From Novosphingopyxis sp965218915 (GTDB lineage Bacteria; Pseudomonadota; Alphaproteobacteria; Sphingomonadales; Sphingomonadaceae), in assembly GCF_965218915.1 (NCBI RefSeq), contig NZ_OZ244708.1:1116001-1180000 (forward strand): a stretch of DNA of 64,000 nucleotides, written 5' to 3'. The notes under the pieces were generated by a model that did no database searches, was not told the origin of the DNA, and worked only from the letters and a program-made list of their open reading frames with translations. Made by a program: the position numbers and the translations under genes. Numbering within the stretch: the first letter of the stretch is position 1; each line of letters begins with the position of its first letter. Of the stretch, positions 17,553 to 24,941 are shown one piece after another.

Positions 17553-18842
17553 TCAGGGCGCCGGCCGCACCACCGCGCGGCATTCGCCGAAACCGATCGG
17601 GACCGCCCCGTCCGCTTTCGCCGTCGCCTTGAGGATGATCTCGTCGCCATCCTCCAGGAAGCCGCGGGTCTCGCCATTGGGGAGCGTGATCGGTTCCTTG
17701 CCGCCCTTCGACATTTCCATCAGGCTGCCTAGGCTGTCATCGTTCGGACCCGAGATGGTGCCGGTGCCGAGCAGGTCGCCGGGCCGAAGGTCGCAGCCGT
17801 TCGACGCGTGGTGGGTGACGATTTGCGCGACCGTCCAGTACATGTGTTCCGCCGCGCTCTGGCTGAGCCGGTGCGGCGCCTCGCCAGCATCGCGCATCTT
17901 GGCCGTCAGCAAAAAGGTGTCGAGTTCGAGCGCCAGCGCGCCGTGCTTCCGATCCCCGGCATCGCTGAGATAATCGAGCGGGGCGGGATCGCCCTCGGGA
18001 CGCGGGGCCTGCGCCTTGCGAAACGGCGCCATCGCCTCGGCGGTGACCACCCAGGGCGAGACCGTGCTGTGGAAATTCTTCGCCAGAAACGGCCCCAGCG
18101 GCTGATATTCCCAGCCCTGCAGATCGCGCGCCGACCAGTCGTTCAGCAGGCCGAAGCCCGCGACATGATCGGGCGCGTCGGCGATGGCGATCGGCTCGCC
18201 GAGTGCGTTGCCCGGCCCGATCCACACGCCCAGTTCCAGCTCGTAATCGAGCCGCCGCGAGGGACCGCGCACCGGCGCGTCCTCGTCCGGCGCCTTGCGC
18301 TGGCCATTGGGGCGCGTCACCGGCTCGCCCGACACGCGAATGGACGAAGCGCGGCCATGATAGCCGATCGGCACATATTTGTAGTTCGGCAGCAGCGGGT
18401 TGTCGGGCCGGAACTGCTTGCCGATGTTCATGGCGTGGTGGATGCCGACGTAGAAATCGGTGTAGTCGCCGATCCGCGCGGGCAGATGCATGGTGCAGTC
18501 CGCGGCGTCGTAGAGCAGCGGCTCCACCTTTTCGCGATATTGCTCGTCCGACAGCAGTTCGGAGAGACGCTGGCGAAACGCCATCCGGTCCGCCTTGGGC
18601 AGCGCGAAAAAGGCGTTCAGCGTCGGATTTTCCAGTGGCACCACATCGGCGCGCGGCAACAGACCGAGCTCGGCGACCGCCCAGAGATCGAGCACCTTGT
18701 CGCCGATCGCGGTGCCGGCGCGCGGGCCTTCGTCCTTGGGGCTGAAGATGCCGAGCGGCAGGTTCTGGATCGGGAAATCGGCGTGGCGATCGGCGCTGGA
18801 AACCCAGCTTTTGAGGTCGGGGCTGTGGGTAGAATCGGTCAT
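17553..18842 (-). CDS. fahA: Fumarylacetoacetase
   Basis: The 429-residue hydrolase splits fumarylacetoacetate into fumarate and acetoacetate, the last step of tyrosine breakdown. DYTDFYVGIHHAMNIGKQFR contains the metal-site Asp and the catalytic-His region; YKYVPIGYHGRASS, LDYELELGVWIG, GFGLLNDWSARDLQGWEYQP and LLGTGTISGPNDDSLGS are conserved. AAGAGGA precedes the ATG. A gap of about 170 bp separates it from maiA and a palindromic element separates it from hmgA. Confidence 0.96.
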   Translation of the reverse strand: MTDSTHSPDLKSWVSSADRHADFPIQNLPLGIFSPKDEGPRAGTAIGDKVLDLWAVAELGLLPRADVVPLENPTLNAFFALPKADRMAFRQRLSELLSDEQYREKVEPLLYDAADCTMHLPARIGDYTDFYVGIHHAMNIGKQFRPDNPLLPNYKYVPIGYHGRASSIRVSGEPVTRPNGQRKAPDEDAPVRGPSRRLDYELELGVWIGPGNALGEPIAIADAPDHVAGFGLLNDWSARDLQGWEYQPLGPFLAKNFHSTVSPWVVTAEAMAPFRKAQAPRPEGDPAPLDYLSDAGDRKHGALALELDTFLLTAKMRDAGEAPHRLSQSAAEHMYWTVAQIVTHHASNGCDLRPGDLLGTGTISGPNDDSLGSLMEMSKGGKEPITLPNGETRGFLEDGDEIILKATAKADGAVPIGFGECRAVVRPAP

Positions 18843-18862
18843 GAAATCCTCTTAACGGCAAC

Positions 18863-18940
18863 TCGTCATGCCAGCGAAAGCTGGCATCTCTGGCGTTTCA
18901 GCACATCCGCCCGAGACCCCAGCTTTCGCTGGGGTGACGA
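18863..18940. repeat. Paired palindromic element (CCAGCGAAAGCTGG family)
   Basis: Arm ATGCCAGC-GAAA-GCTGGCAT and inverted arm CCCCAGC-TTTC-GCTGGGG, the same two hairpins as in the tandem arrays near 5.9 and 47.6 kb but with a shorter spacer. It lies between hmgA and fahA. Confidence 0.9.
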
Positions 18941-18950
18941 GCCATTCGGG

Positions 18951-20270
18951 CTAGGGCAACCTCGCCTTCGGAAAATCCGCCCAGGCTTCGTCATAATCCG
19001 GCTGGGCGTGGTCCATGGCGAAGCGCGTGGGCCTGTACGGCCAGCAGCTTTCGACCATGAACGCCATGGTGCCGTCGATCTTATGGGGCTTCAACTCGGC
19101 GGCGGTCGCTTTCTCCCAGCTCGCCTTGTCCGGACCGTGGCCCGCCATCAGATTGTGGAGCGACAGGCCGCCGGGCTGGAAGCCGCCGCCTTCCTTGGCA
19201 TCATACTCGCCGTAAATAAGCCCCATCGCCTCGCTCATGACGTTGCGGTGGAACCAGGGCGGGCGGAAGCTGTCCTCGGCCACCATCCAGCGCGGCGGGA
19301 AGATCACGAAATCGGCATTGGCGCGGCCCGGCACGTCGCTGGGGGAGGTCAGCACGGTGAAGATCGACGGATCGGGATGGTCGAAGCTGACCGTGTTCAT
19401 CACGTTGAAGCGCGAGAGATCGTAACGAAAGGGCGCGAGATTGCCGTGCCATGCCACCACGTCGAGCGGGCTGTGACCCAGCGTCGTGGTCCATAACGAG
19501 CCGAGATATTTCTGGACGAGCTCGATCGGCTCGTCGCGGTCCTCGTACCAGGCGACCGGCGTCTCGAAATCGCGCGGGTTGGCGAGACCGTTGGCGCCGA
19601 TCGGCCCGAGATCGGGGAGGCGGAACAGCGCGCCGTGGTTTTCGGCGACATAACCGCGCGCGCTGCCATCGGGCAGCAGCGCGCGAAAACGCACACCGCG
19701 CGGGATCAACGCGATCTCGCCGGGGGCTATCATCATGCGGCCGAGTTCGGTCAGCAGTTCGAGACGGCCTTCCTGCGGGATGAAGACCAGTTCGCCGTCG
19801 GCATCGACGAACACGCGCGCGTTCATATCGGCGTTCGCGGCATAGACATGCACCGCCACGCCTTCCAGATCGGCGGGGTCGCGGTTGGCGAGCATGGTGG
19901 TCATGCCGTCGATCAAGTCGGTGCCGGGCGCCGCCGCCTCGGCCAGCGGGTCCCAGCGCAGGCGATTGGGCGCCAGCGGTTCGTCGATCGTGCCGGGCGC
20001 GAAGCGCTGTGCGCCGTCATAGCGGGTAAAAGGCGGATGCTCGGCGCTGGGCCGCATGCGATAGAGCCAGCTGCGCCGGTTCTCGTGGCGCGGCGCGGTG
20101 AACGCGGTGCCGCTGAGCTGTTCGGCATAGAGGCCGAACGGCACGTTCTGCGGGCTGTTCTGCCCCACCGGTAGCGCGCCCGGCACGGCCTCGGTCGCGA
20201 AATGCGATCCGAAACCGGTCATGTAATCGGCTTCTGTCGTGTCCTCTGAAGTGCTGCGCTCGACGTTCAC
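18951..20270 (-). CDS. hmgA: Homogentisate 1,2-dioxygenase
   Basis: The 439-residue non-haem iron enzyme opens the homogentisate ring to maleylacetoacetate. GFGSHFATEAVPGALPVGQN and GLYAEQLSGTAFTAPR mark the N-terminus. WFHRNVMSEAMGL and LSLHNLMAGHGPD hold the His/Glu/His iron ligands. I prefer the GTG at 20270 because AGGAG lies 7 bases upstream and the family usually has about 15 residues before GFG; ATG at 20222 is the alternative. The AGGAG sits inside the right edge of a palindromic element. It is the second gene of the tyrosine group. Confidence 0.95.
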   Translation of the reverse strand: MNVERSTSEDTTEADYMTGFGSHFATEAVPGALPVGQNSPQNVPFGLYAEQLSGTAFTAPRHENRRSWLYRMRPSAEHPPFTRYDGAQRFAPGTIDEPLAPNRLRWDPLAEAAAPGTDLIDGMTTMLANRDPADLEGVAVHVYAANADMNARVFVDADGELVFIPQEGRLELLTELGRMMIAPGEIALIPRGVRFRALLPDGSARGYVAENHGALFRLPDLGPIGANGLANPRDFETPVAWYEDRDEPIELVQKYLGSLWTTTLGHSPLDVVAWHGNLAPFRYDLSRFNVMNTVSFDHPDPSIFTVLTSPSDVPGRANADFVIFPPRWMVAEDSFRPPWFHRNVMSEAMGLIYGEYDAKEGGGFQPGGLSLHNLMAGHGPDKASWEKATAAELKPHKIDGTMAFMVESCWPYRPTRFAMDHAQPDYDEAWADFPKARLP

Positions 20271-20276
20271 CTTGCG

Positions 20277-20338
20277 CTCCTGCGAAGGCAGGAGCCCATC
20301 AGGTGAGGGCGCCTGCTGGGCTCCTGCCTTCGCAGGAG
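20277..20338. repeat. Paired palindromic element (CTCCTGCGAAGGCAGGAG family)
   Basis: Arms at 20277-20294 and 20321-20338 are inverted hairpins with 7-bp stems. The arm next to hmgA contributes its AGGAG ribosome-binding sequence on the minus strand. Related arms lie at 40243-40387. Confidence 0.9.
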
Positions 20339-20367
20339 CGCAGAACCGTCGGGTGCGAAGATCATCC

Positions 20368-21471
20368 TCAAGCCTCCGCCTTTGCGCCCTTCTTCAGCAC
20401 GCCGCGCTGCAGCTGATCGCGTTCGATGCTTTCGAACAGCGCCTTGAAATTGCCCTCGCCGAAGCCTTCGTCCTTCTTGCGCTGGATGATCTCGAAGAAC
20501 ACCGGCCCGAACATGTTGCCGGTGAAAATCTGCAGCAGCAGCCGCGGATCGCCGTCCTCGGTCGATCCGTCGAGCAGCAGCCCGCGCGCCTTCATGTCTT
20601 CCACCGGCTCGCCATGGCCGGGGAGGCGTTCGGCCAGCATGTCGTAATAGGTTTCGGGCGGCGGGTCCATGAAGGGCAGGCCATTGGAACGAAGCTGGTC
20701 GATCGTCGCGTAGATATCGGGCGTCGACATGGCGATGTGCTGGATGCCCTCGCCGTTGAAATCGACCAGATATTCCTCGATCTGGCCGCCGCCGCCTTCG
20801 CTTTCCTCGTTCAAGGGGATGCGGATTTTGCCGTCGGGCGCGGTCATCGCCTTGCTGGTGAGGCCGGTATATTCGCCCTTGATGTCGAAATAGCGGATCT
20901 CGGTGAAGTTGAAGAGGCGCTCGTAGAAATCGGCCCAGAACTTCATGCGGCCGCGATAGACGTTGTGGGTGAGGTGATCGACGATGGCGAGGCCGGCGCC
21001 CTGCGGATTGCGGTCGACGCCGTCGAAATAGCGGAAATCGATGTCGTAGATATCGGGGGCGCCGTTCTGGCCGTAGCGGTCGATGAAATAGATGAGGCTG
21101 CCGCCGATGCCGCGGATCGCGGGGATTTTGAGCTCCATCCAGCCGAGATCGCCGACGGCCGATTCGGCCCCGTTTTCCATCGCGTGATCGAACGCCTTGG
21201 CCGCGTCCTCGACGCGCCAGCCCATGGCGCAGGCGCCGCCGGTGCGGTGCTCGCGCACGAAATGCTGCGCCTGGCTGCCGGGCTCTTCGTTGAGCAGGAA
21301 GTTGATGCCGTTCTGGCGGTACAGCGTCACCGCCTTCGAGCGGTGCCTCGCCACGGGCGTGAAGCCCATCTGGCGGAAGATGGTGTCGATCTGCTTGGCA
21401 TCGCCGGCGAATTCGAGGAATTCGAAACCGTCGAGGCCGGCGACATTTTCGGGGAGTTGATGCTGGGTCAT
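20368..21471 (-). CDS. hppD: 4-hydroxyphenylpyruvate dioxygenase
   Basis: The 367-residue Fe(II) enzyme converts 4-hydroxyphenylpyruvate to homogentisate. Two glyoxalase-fold halves are seen: GLDGFEFLEFAGDAKQIDTIF at the start, then AIVDHLTHNV with the first iron His, GIQHIAMSTPDIYATID with the second, and NMFGPVFFEIIQRKKDEGFG with the Glu ligand and C-terminal helix. It is the first gene of the hppD-hmgA-fahA-maiA group and about 100 bp downstream of an enoyl-CoA hydratase gene. Confidence 0.96.
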   Translation of the reverse strand: MTQHQLPENVAGLDGFEFLEFAGDAKQIDTIFRQMGFTPVARHRSKAVTLYRQNGINFLLNEEPGSQAQHFVREHRTGGACAMGWRVEDAAKAFDHAMENGAESAVGDLGWMELKIPAIRGIGGSLIYFIDRYGQNGAPDIYDIDFRYFDGVDRNPQGAGLAIVDHLTHNVYRGRMKFWADFYERLFNFTEIRYFDIKGEYTGLTSKAMTAPDGKIRIPLNEESEGGGGQIEEYLVDFNGEGIQHIAMSTPDIYATIDQLRSNGLPFMDPPPETYYDMLAERLPGHGEPVEDMKARGLLLDGSTEDGDPRLLLQIFTGNMFGPVFFEIIQRKKDEGFGEGNFKALFESIERDQLQRGVLKKGAKAEA

Positions 21472-21570
21472 GGAACTGATCTCTATGATTTGGTGATTTT
21501 CGGTCTGTTACCGAAACGAACGCATGAGGGCGCGGGTTCGATCCATCGACCCGTGCTTAACGATGCGCGG

Positions 21571-22356
21571 TCAGCGCCCTTTCCATTGCCCCTCGCGCTT
21601 TTCGATGAACGCCGCCATGCCCTCCGCCTTGTCCTCGGTGCCGGCGAGAATCTGGAACAGGCGCCGCTCGTGCAGCAGGCCCTGACCCAGCGTCGTCTCG
21701 TAGGCTGCGTTGACCATTTCCTTGTTCACCATCGCGGCGAGCGGCGGCATCGCGGCGATGGCTTCGGCTGATTTCAGCGCTTCATCGAGCAGCCGGTCGG
21801 CGGGCAGGACGCGCGCGACCAGACCGGCGCGCTCGGCTTCCTGGGCGTCCATCATGCGGCCCGTCAGGCACATCTCCATCGCCTTGGACTTGCCGACGGC
21901 GCGCGTCAGCCGCTGCGATCCGCCCATGCCGGGTGCGACGCCCAGCTTGATCTCGGGTTGGCCGAACTTGGCGCTGTCCGAGGCCAGGATGAAATCGGCC
22001 ATCATCGCCAGCTCGCAGCCGCCGCCCAGTGCGAAACCGTTGACCGCGGCGATCCAGGGCTTGCGCACGGCGTTGACGATGTGGCTGGTCCACTTGGCGA
22101 AAAAATCCTCGCGGTAGAAATCGGCCATCGGCTTGTCGGCCATTTCCTTGATGTCCGCGCCGGCCGCGAACGCCTTGTCGCCCGATCCGGTGAGCACGGC
22201 GCAGCGCTGGCCGTCGTCCGCCTGATAGGCGGCGAAGGCGTCGATCAGCTCGTCCAATATCTGTGCGTTCAGCGCGTTCAACGCCTTGGGGCGATTGAGC
22301 GTGATCAGCGTCACCGCGCCGCGGGTTTCGGCGGTGATGGTTTCGTAGTCGGCCAT
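21571..22356 (-). CDS. Enoyl-CoA hydratase
   Basis: The 261-residue crotonase hydrates 2-enoyl-CoA to 3-hydroxyacyl-CoA. AGADIKEMADKP and ALGGGCELAMMADFILAS form the oxyanion hole, and FGQPEIKLGVAPGMGGSQRL holds the second catalytic Glu. I start at the ATG at 22356 (MADYETI) with GAGGA upstream; the longer frame reads through a palindromic repeat. Neighbours for isobutyryl-CoA dehydrogenation and 3-hydroxyisobutyryl-CoA hydrolysis suggest methacrylyl-CoA as substrate in valine breakdown, though EchA enzymes are often broad. Confidence 0.92.
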   Translation of the reverse strand: MADYETITAETRGAVTLITLNRPKALNALNAQILDELIDAFAAYQADDGQRCAVLTGSGDKAFAAGADIKEMADKPMADFYREDFFAKWTSHIVNAVRKPWIAAVNGFALGGGCELAMMADFILASDSAKFGQPEIKLGVAPGMGGSQRLTRAVGKSKAMEMCLTGRMMDAQEAERAGLVARVLPADRLLDEALKSAEAIAAMPPLAAMVNKEMVNAAYETTLGQGLLHERRLFQILAGTEDKAEGMAAFIEKREGQWKGR

Positions 22357-22377
22357 GATATTTTCCTCTCTTATCAT

Positions 22378-22460
22378 CGTCATCCCGGACTTGATCCGGG
22401 ATCCAGGGCGAAATGGCATTTCGGCTGGGCTCTGGATTCCGGGTCAAGCCCGGAATGACG
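22378..22460. repeat. Paired palindromic element (CCGGACTTGATCCGG family)
   Basis: Arm TCCCGGA-CTTGA-TCCGGGA followed by an inverted arm ATTCCGGGTCAAGCCCGGAAT, separated by about 35 bp, between two crotonase-family genes. The same core lies inside the first gene of the window. Confidence 0.9.
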
Positions 22461-22466
22461 GGTTCG

Positions 22467-23513
22467 CTAGTCCAGCGGCGTCCATTCCTCGCCCGCAGGC
22501 ATGGGCGCGAAAATCTCGCCCAGCATCGCGTCGGTAACGCCCTCGGGCGTCGGCGGGTCCCATCTGGGGCTGTTGTCCTTGTCGACGATCAGCGCGCGCA
22601 CGCCCTCCAGAAAATCATGGCGCCCGACGACGTGTGCGCCGATCGCATATTCCCGTTTCATCTCGGCCGCGAAGTCCGGCATGTCGGCGCCTTCCTTCAG
22701 CTGGCGCAGCGCGACCTTGCAGGTTTGCGGGCTCTTGGTGCCGAGCGTGTCGCGCTCCTTCACCGCCCATTCGCCGCCGTCCTTGTCGAGCGCTTCGAGG
22801 ATATCCTCGTAATGGTCGCTGGCGAACAGCCGGTTGATCTTGTCGATATTCTCGGTGATCCGCGCCGGCGGCGGGGTGGCCGACAGCTCGCCGAGAATAC
22901 CCGCGATGCGGCCGGGCCGTTCGGCGATGCGGTCCCTGGCCTCTTCCAGCTTGTCGGCGGGCAGATAATGGGTGGCGAGGCCGAGCGCGAGGCACTCCGC
23001 GCCGTCGATCCGCGCGCCGGTGAGCGCGAGGAACTGGCCGACCCGGCCCTCCAGCCGCGGCAGATACCAGCCGCCGCCGACGTCCGGAAACAGGCCGATG
23101 CCGGTTTCGGGCATGGCGAAGCGGGTGTTCTCGGTCGCCACGCGGAAGCGGCTGGGGAGCGAAATGCCCACGCCGCCGCCCATGGTGATGCCGTCCATGA
23201 AGGTGACCACCGGTTTGGCATAATCGAATAGCAGATGGTTGAGACGATATTCGGCATGGAAGAATTCGCGCGCTTCCTGCCCGTCTTTCGCGCCGCTCTC
23301 GGCCAGCATGCGGATATCCCCGCCCGCGCAGAAACCGCGGCCCTCGCTGTGGTCGATCAATATCGCTTCGACGGCGTCGTCGCCGGCCCATGCCCGCAGC
23401 GCCTCGATCATGCCGAAGCACATTTCGGTGGTCAGCGCGTGCAGCGCGGCGGGGCGGTTGAGGCTGATGCGCCCGGCGAGCCCTTCGGTTCGGATGATCA
23501 GTTGGTCGGTCAT
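22467..23513 (-). CDS. 3-hydroxyisobutyryl-CoA hydrolase (crotonase family)
   Basis: The 348-residue protein is longer than enoyl-CoA hydratases and carries the HIBYL-CoA hydrolase signature: GRGFCAGGDIRMLAE, FMDGITMGGGVGISLPSRFRV and FAMPETGIGLFPDVGGGWYL. It would release 3-hydroxyisobutyrate from its CoA ester in valine catabolism. The start is preceded by GAAGGA, adjacent to a palindromic arm. It lies between the acyl-CoA dehydrogenase and enoyl-CoA hydratase genes, all on the minus strand. mmsA and mmsB are not in the window. Confidence 0.9.
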   Translation of the reverse strand: MTDQLIIRTEGLAGRISLNRPAALHALTTEMCFGMIEALRAWAGDDAVEAILIDHSEGRGFCAGGDIRMLAESGAKDGQEAREFFHAEYRLNHLLFDYAKPVVTFMDGITMGGGVGISLPSRFRVATENTRFAMPETGIGLFPDVGGGWYLPRLEGRVGQFLALTGARIDGAECLALGLATHYLPADKLEEARDRIAERPGRIAGILGELSATPPPARITENIDKINRLFASDHYEDILEALDKDGGEWAVKERDTLGTKSPQTCKVALRQLKEGADMPDFAAEMKREYAIGAHVVGRHDFLEGVRALIVDKDNSPRWDPPTPEGVTDAMLGEIFAPMPAGEEWTPLD

Positions 23514-23523
23514 GTTTTTCCTT

Positions 23524-23634
23524 CTCCCCTCCCGCCTGCGGGAGGGGCAGGGGGTGGGTCTGAATAATGGCGTCGGGGCACGATGCAGTCGCGATCGTAC
23601 CCACCCCCGACCCCTCCCGCGAGCGGGAGGGGAG
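23524..23634. repeat. Paired palindromic element (CCCTCCC/GGGAGGG family)
   Basis: Arms CCCTCCCGC-CT-GCGGGAGGG and CCCCTCCCGCGAGCGGGAGGGG are inverted hairpins, nearly filling the gap between the dehydrogenase and hydrolase genes. Transcription of the hydrolase from upstream must cross both hairpins. Confidence 0.9.
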
Positions 23635-23640
23635 TAAAAG

Positions 23641-24783
23641 CTACTGCCGCAGCAGATCGCGCGAGACGATCATGCGCATGATCTGGTTGGTGCCCTCCAA
23701 AATGGAGTGCACGCGCAGATCGCGCCAGAAGCGCTCGATCGGATAGTCCTGCAGATAGCCGTAGCCGCCGAACAATTGCAGCGCGTCGTTGACGATCTTG
23801 GAGCCATTGTCGGTGGCGAGGCGCTTGGCCATGGCGGCGAAGCGCGTCTTGTCGGGCGCGCCCTCGGTCACCTTGGCGGCGGCAAGGTAGAGCAGCGCGC
23901 GGCTGGCCTCCAGATCGGTCGCCATGTCGGCGAGCATGAACTGGGTGTTCTGGAAATCGGCGATGGCCTTGCCGAACTGGCTGCGGTCCTTGGTATAGGC
24001 GATCGCCTCGTCGAGGCAGCGCTGCGCCCCGCCGAGCGAGCAGGCACCGATGTTGAGGCGGCCGCCGTCGAGCCCCTTCATGGCGATGGCAAAGCCCTCA
24101 CCCTCGTCGCCGACGCGGTTTTCGAGCGGCACGCGGACATCGTCGAAGATCACCTGCGCGGTCGGCTGCGAATGCCAGCCGAGCTTCTTCTCGGGCGCGC
24201 CGAAACTGACGCCGTCCATGTCCTTTTCCACGACGAGGCAGCTGATGCCCTTGGGTCCGTCCACGCCGGTGCGCACCATGCAGACGTAAACCTCGTTCTC
24301 GCCGCCGCCCGAGATGAACTGCTTCGAGCCGTTGACGACGTAGTGATCGCCGTCCAGTCTGGCGCTGGTTTTCAGCGCTGCCGCGTCGGAGCCCGAACCC
24401 GGTTCGGTGAGGCAATAGCTGGCGATCCTGTCCATCGTGACCAGCGACGGCAGATATTTGTCTTTCACAGCCTGCGATCCGAACGCGTCGATCATCCAGC
24501 TCGCCATATTGTGGATCGAGATGAACGCGCTGGTGGAGGGGCAGCCATAAGCCATCGCCTCCATGATCAGCGCCGCGTCGAGCCGGCCGAGGCCGATGCC
24601 GCCGCTTTCTTCGGACACGTAGATCGATGCGAAACCGAGCTGCGCGGCCTTCACGATCGTCTCGCGCGGAAAAATATGCTCCTCGTCCCACCGGGCCGCC
24701 TGGGGCGTGATTTCGTCGGCGGTAAACTTGCGCGCCATATCCTGGATGGCGCGCTGCTCTTCGGTCAGATCGAATTGTGTCAT
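23641..24783 (-). CDS. Acyl-CoA dehydrogenase (probable isobutyryl-CoA dehydrogenase)
   Basis: The 380-residue flavoenzyme introduces a 2,3 double bond into a short branched acyl-CoA. SYCLTEPGSGSDAAALKT is the FAD-binding region, and IERFWRDLRVHSILEGTNQI near the C-terminus has the catalytic base (EGT). I start at MTQFDLTEEQRAIQD (24783); the upstream 34 codons are not conserved. Adjacency to a 3-hydroxyisobutyryl-CoA hydrolase favours isobutyryl-CoA as substrate. It heads a three-gene group. Confidence 0.92.
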   Translation of the reverse strand: MTQFDLTEEQRAIQDMARKFTADEITPQAARWDEEHIFPRETIVKAAQLGFASIYVSEESGGIGLGRLDAALIMEAMAYGCPSTSAFISIHNMASWMIDAFGSQAVKDKYLPSLVTMDRIASYCLTEPGSGSDAAALKTSARLDGDHYVVNGSKQFISGGGENEVYVCMVRTGVDGPKGISCLVVEKDMDGVSFGAPEKKLGWHSQPTAQVIFDDVRVPLENRVGDEGEGFAIAMKGLDGGRLNIGACSLGGAQRCLDEAIAYTKDRSQFGKAIADFQNTQFMLADMATDLEASRALLYLAAAKVTEGAPDKTRFAAMAKRLATDNGSKIVNDALQLFGGYGYLQDYPIERFWRDLRVHSILEGTNQIMRMIVSRDLLRQ

Positions 24784-24941
24784 GCGCACGCTTCTATCCG
24801 GATGCGGCGCGGCGTCCAGTGTTGACTTTGCTAAGTCGGGTCCGAGTTCATATTCGCACTCAACTTTCGTCATTGCTCCTCGCAATGATGAAAATAATGG
24901 ATTGAAGCACTACCCTCGTTTTTCGCAGACGCCCCCTCCGA

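Noticed and set aside
17808..19496. 562-codon plus-strand frame across fahA and hmgA
   Set aside because: It runs through a palindromic element and opposite two conserved enzymes, so it is an artefact of high GC.
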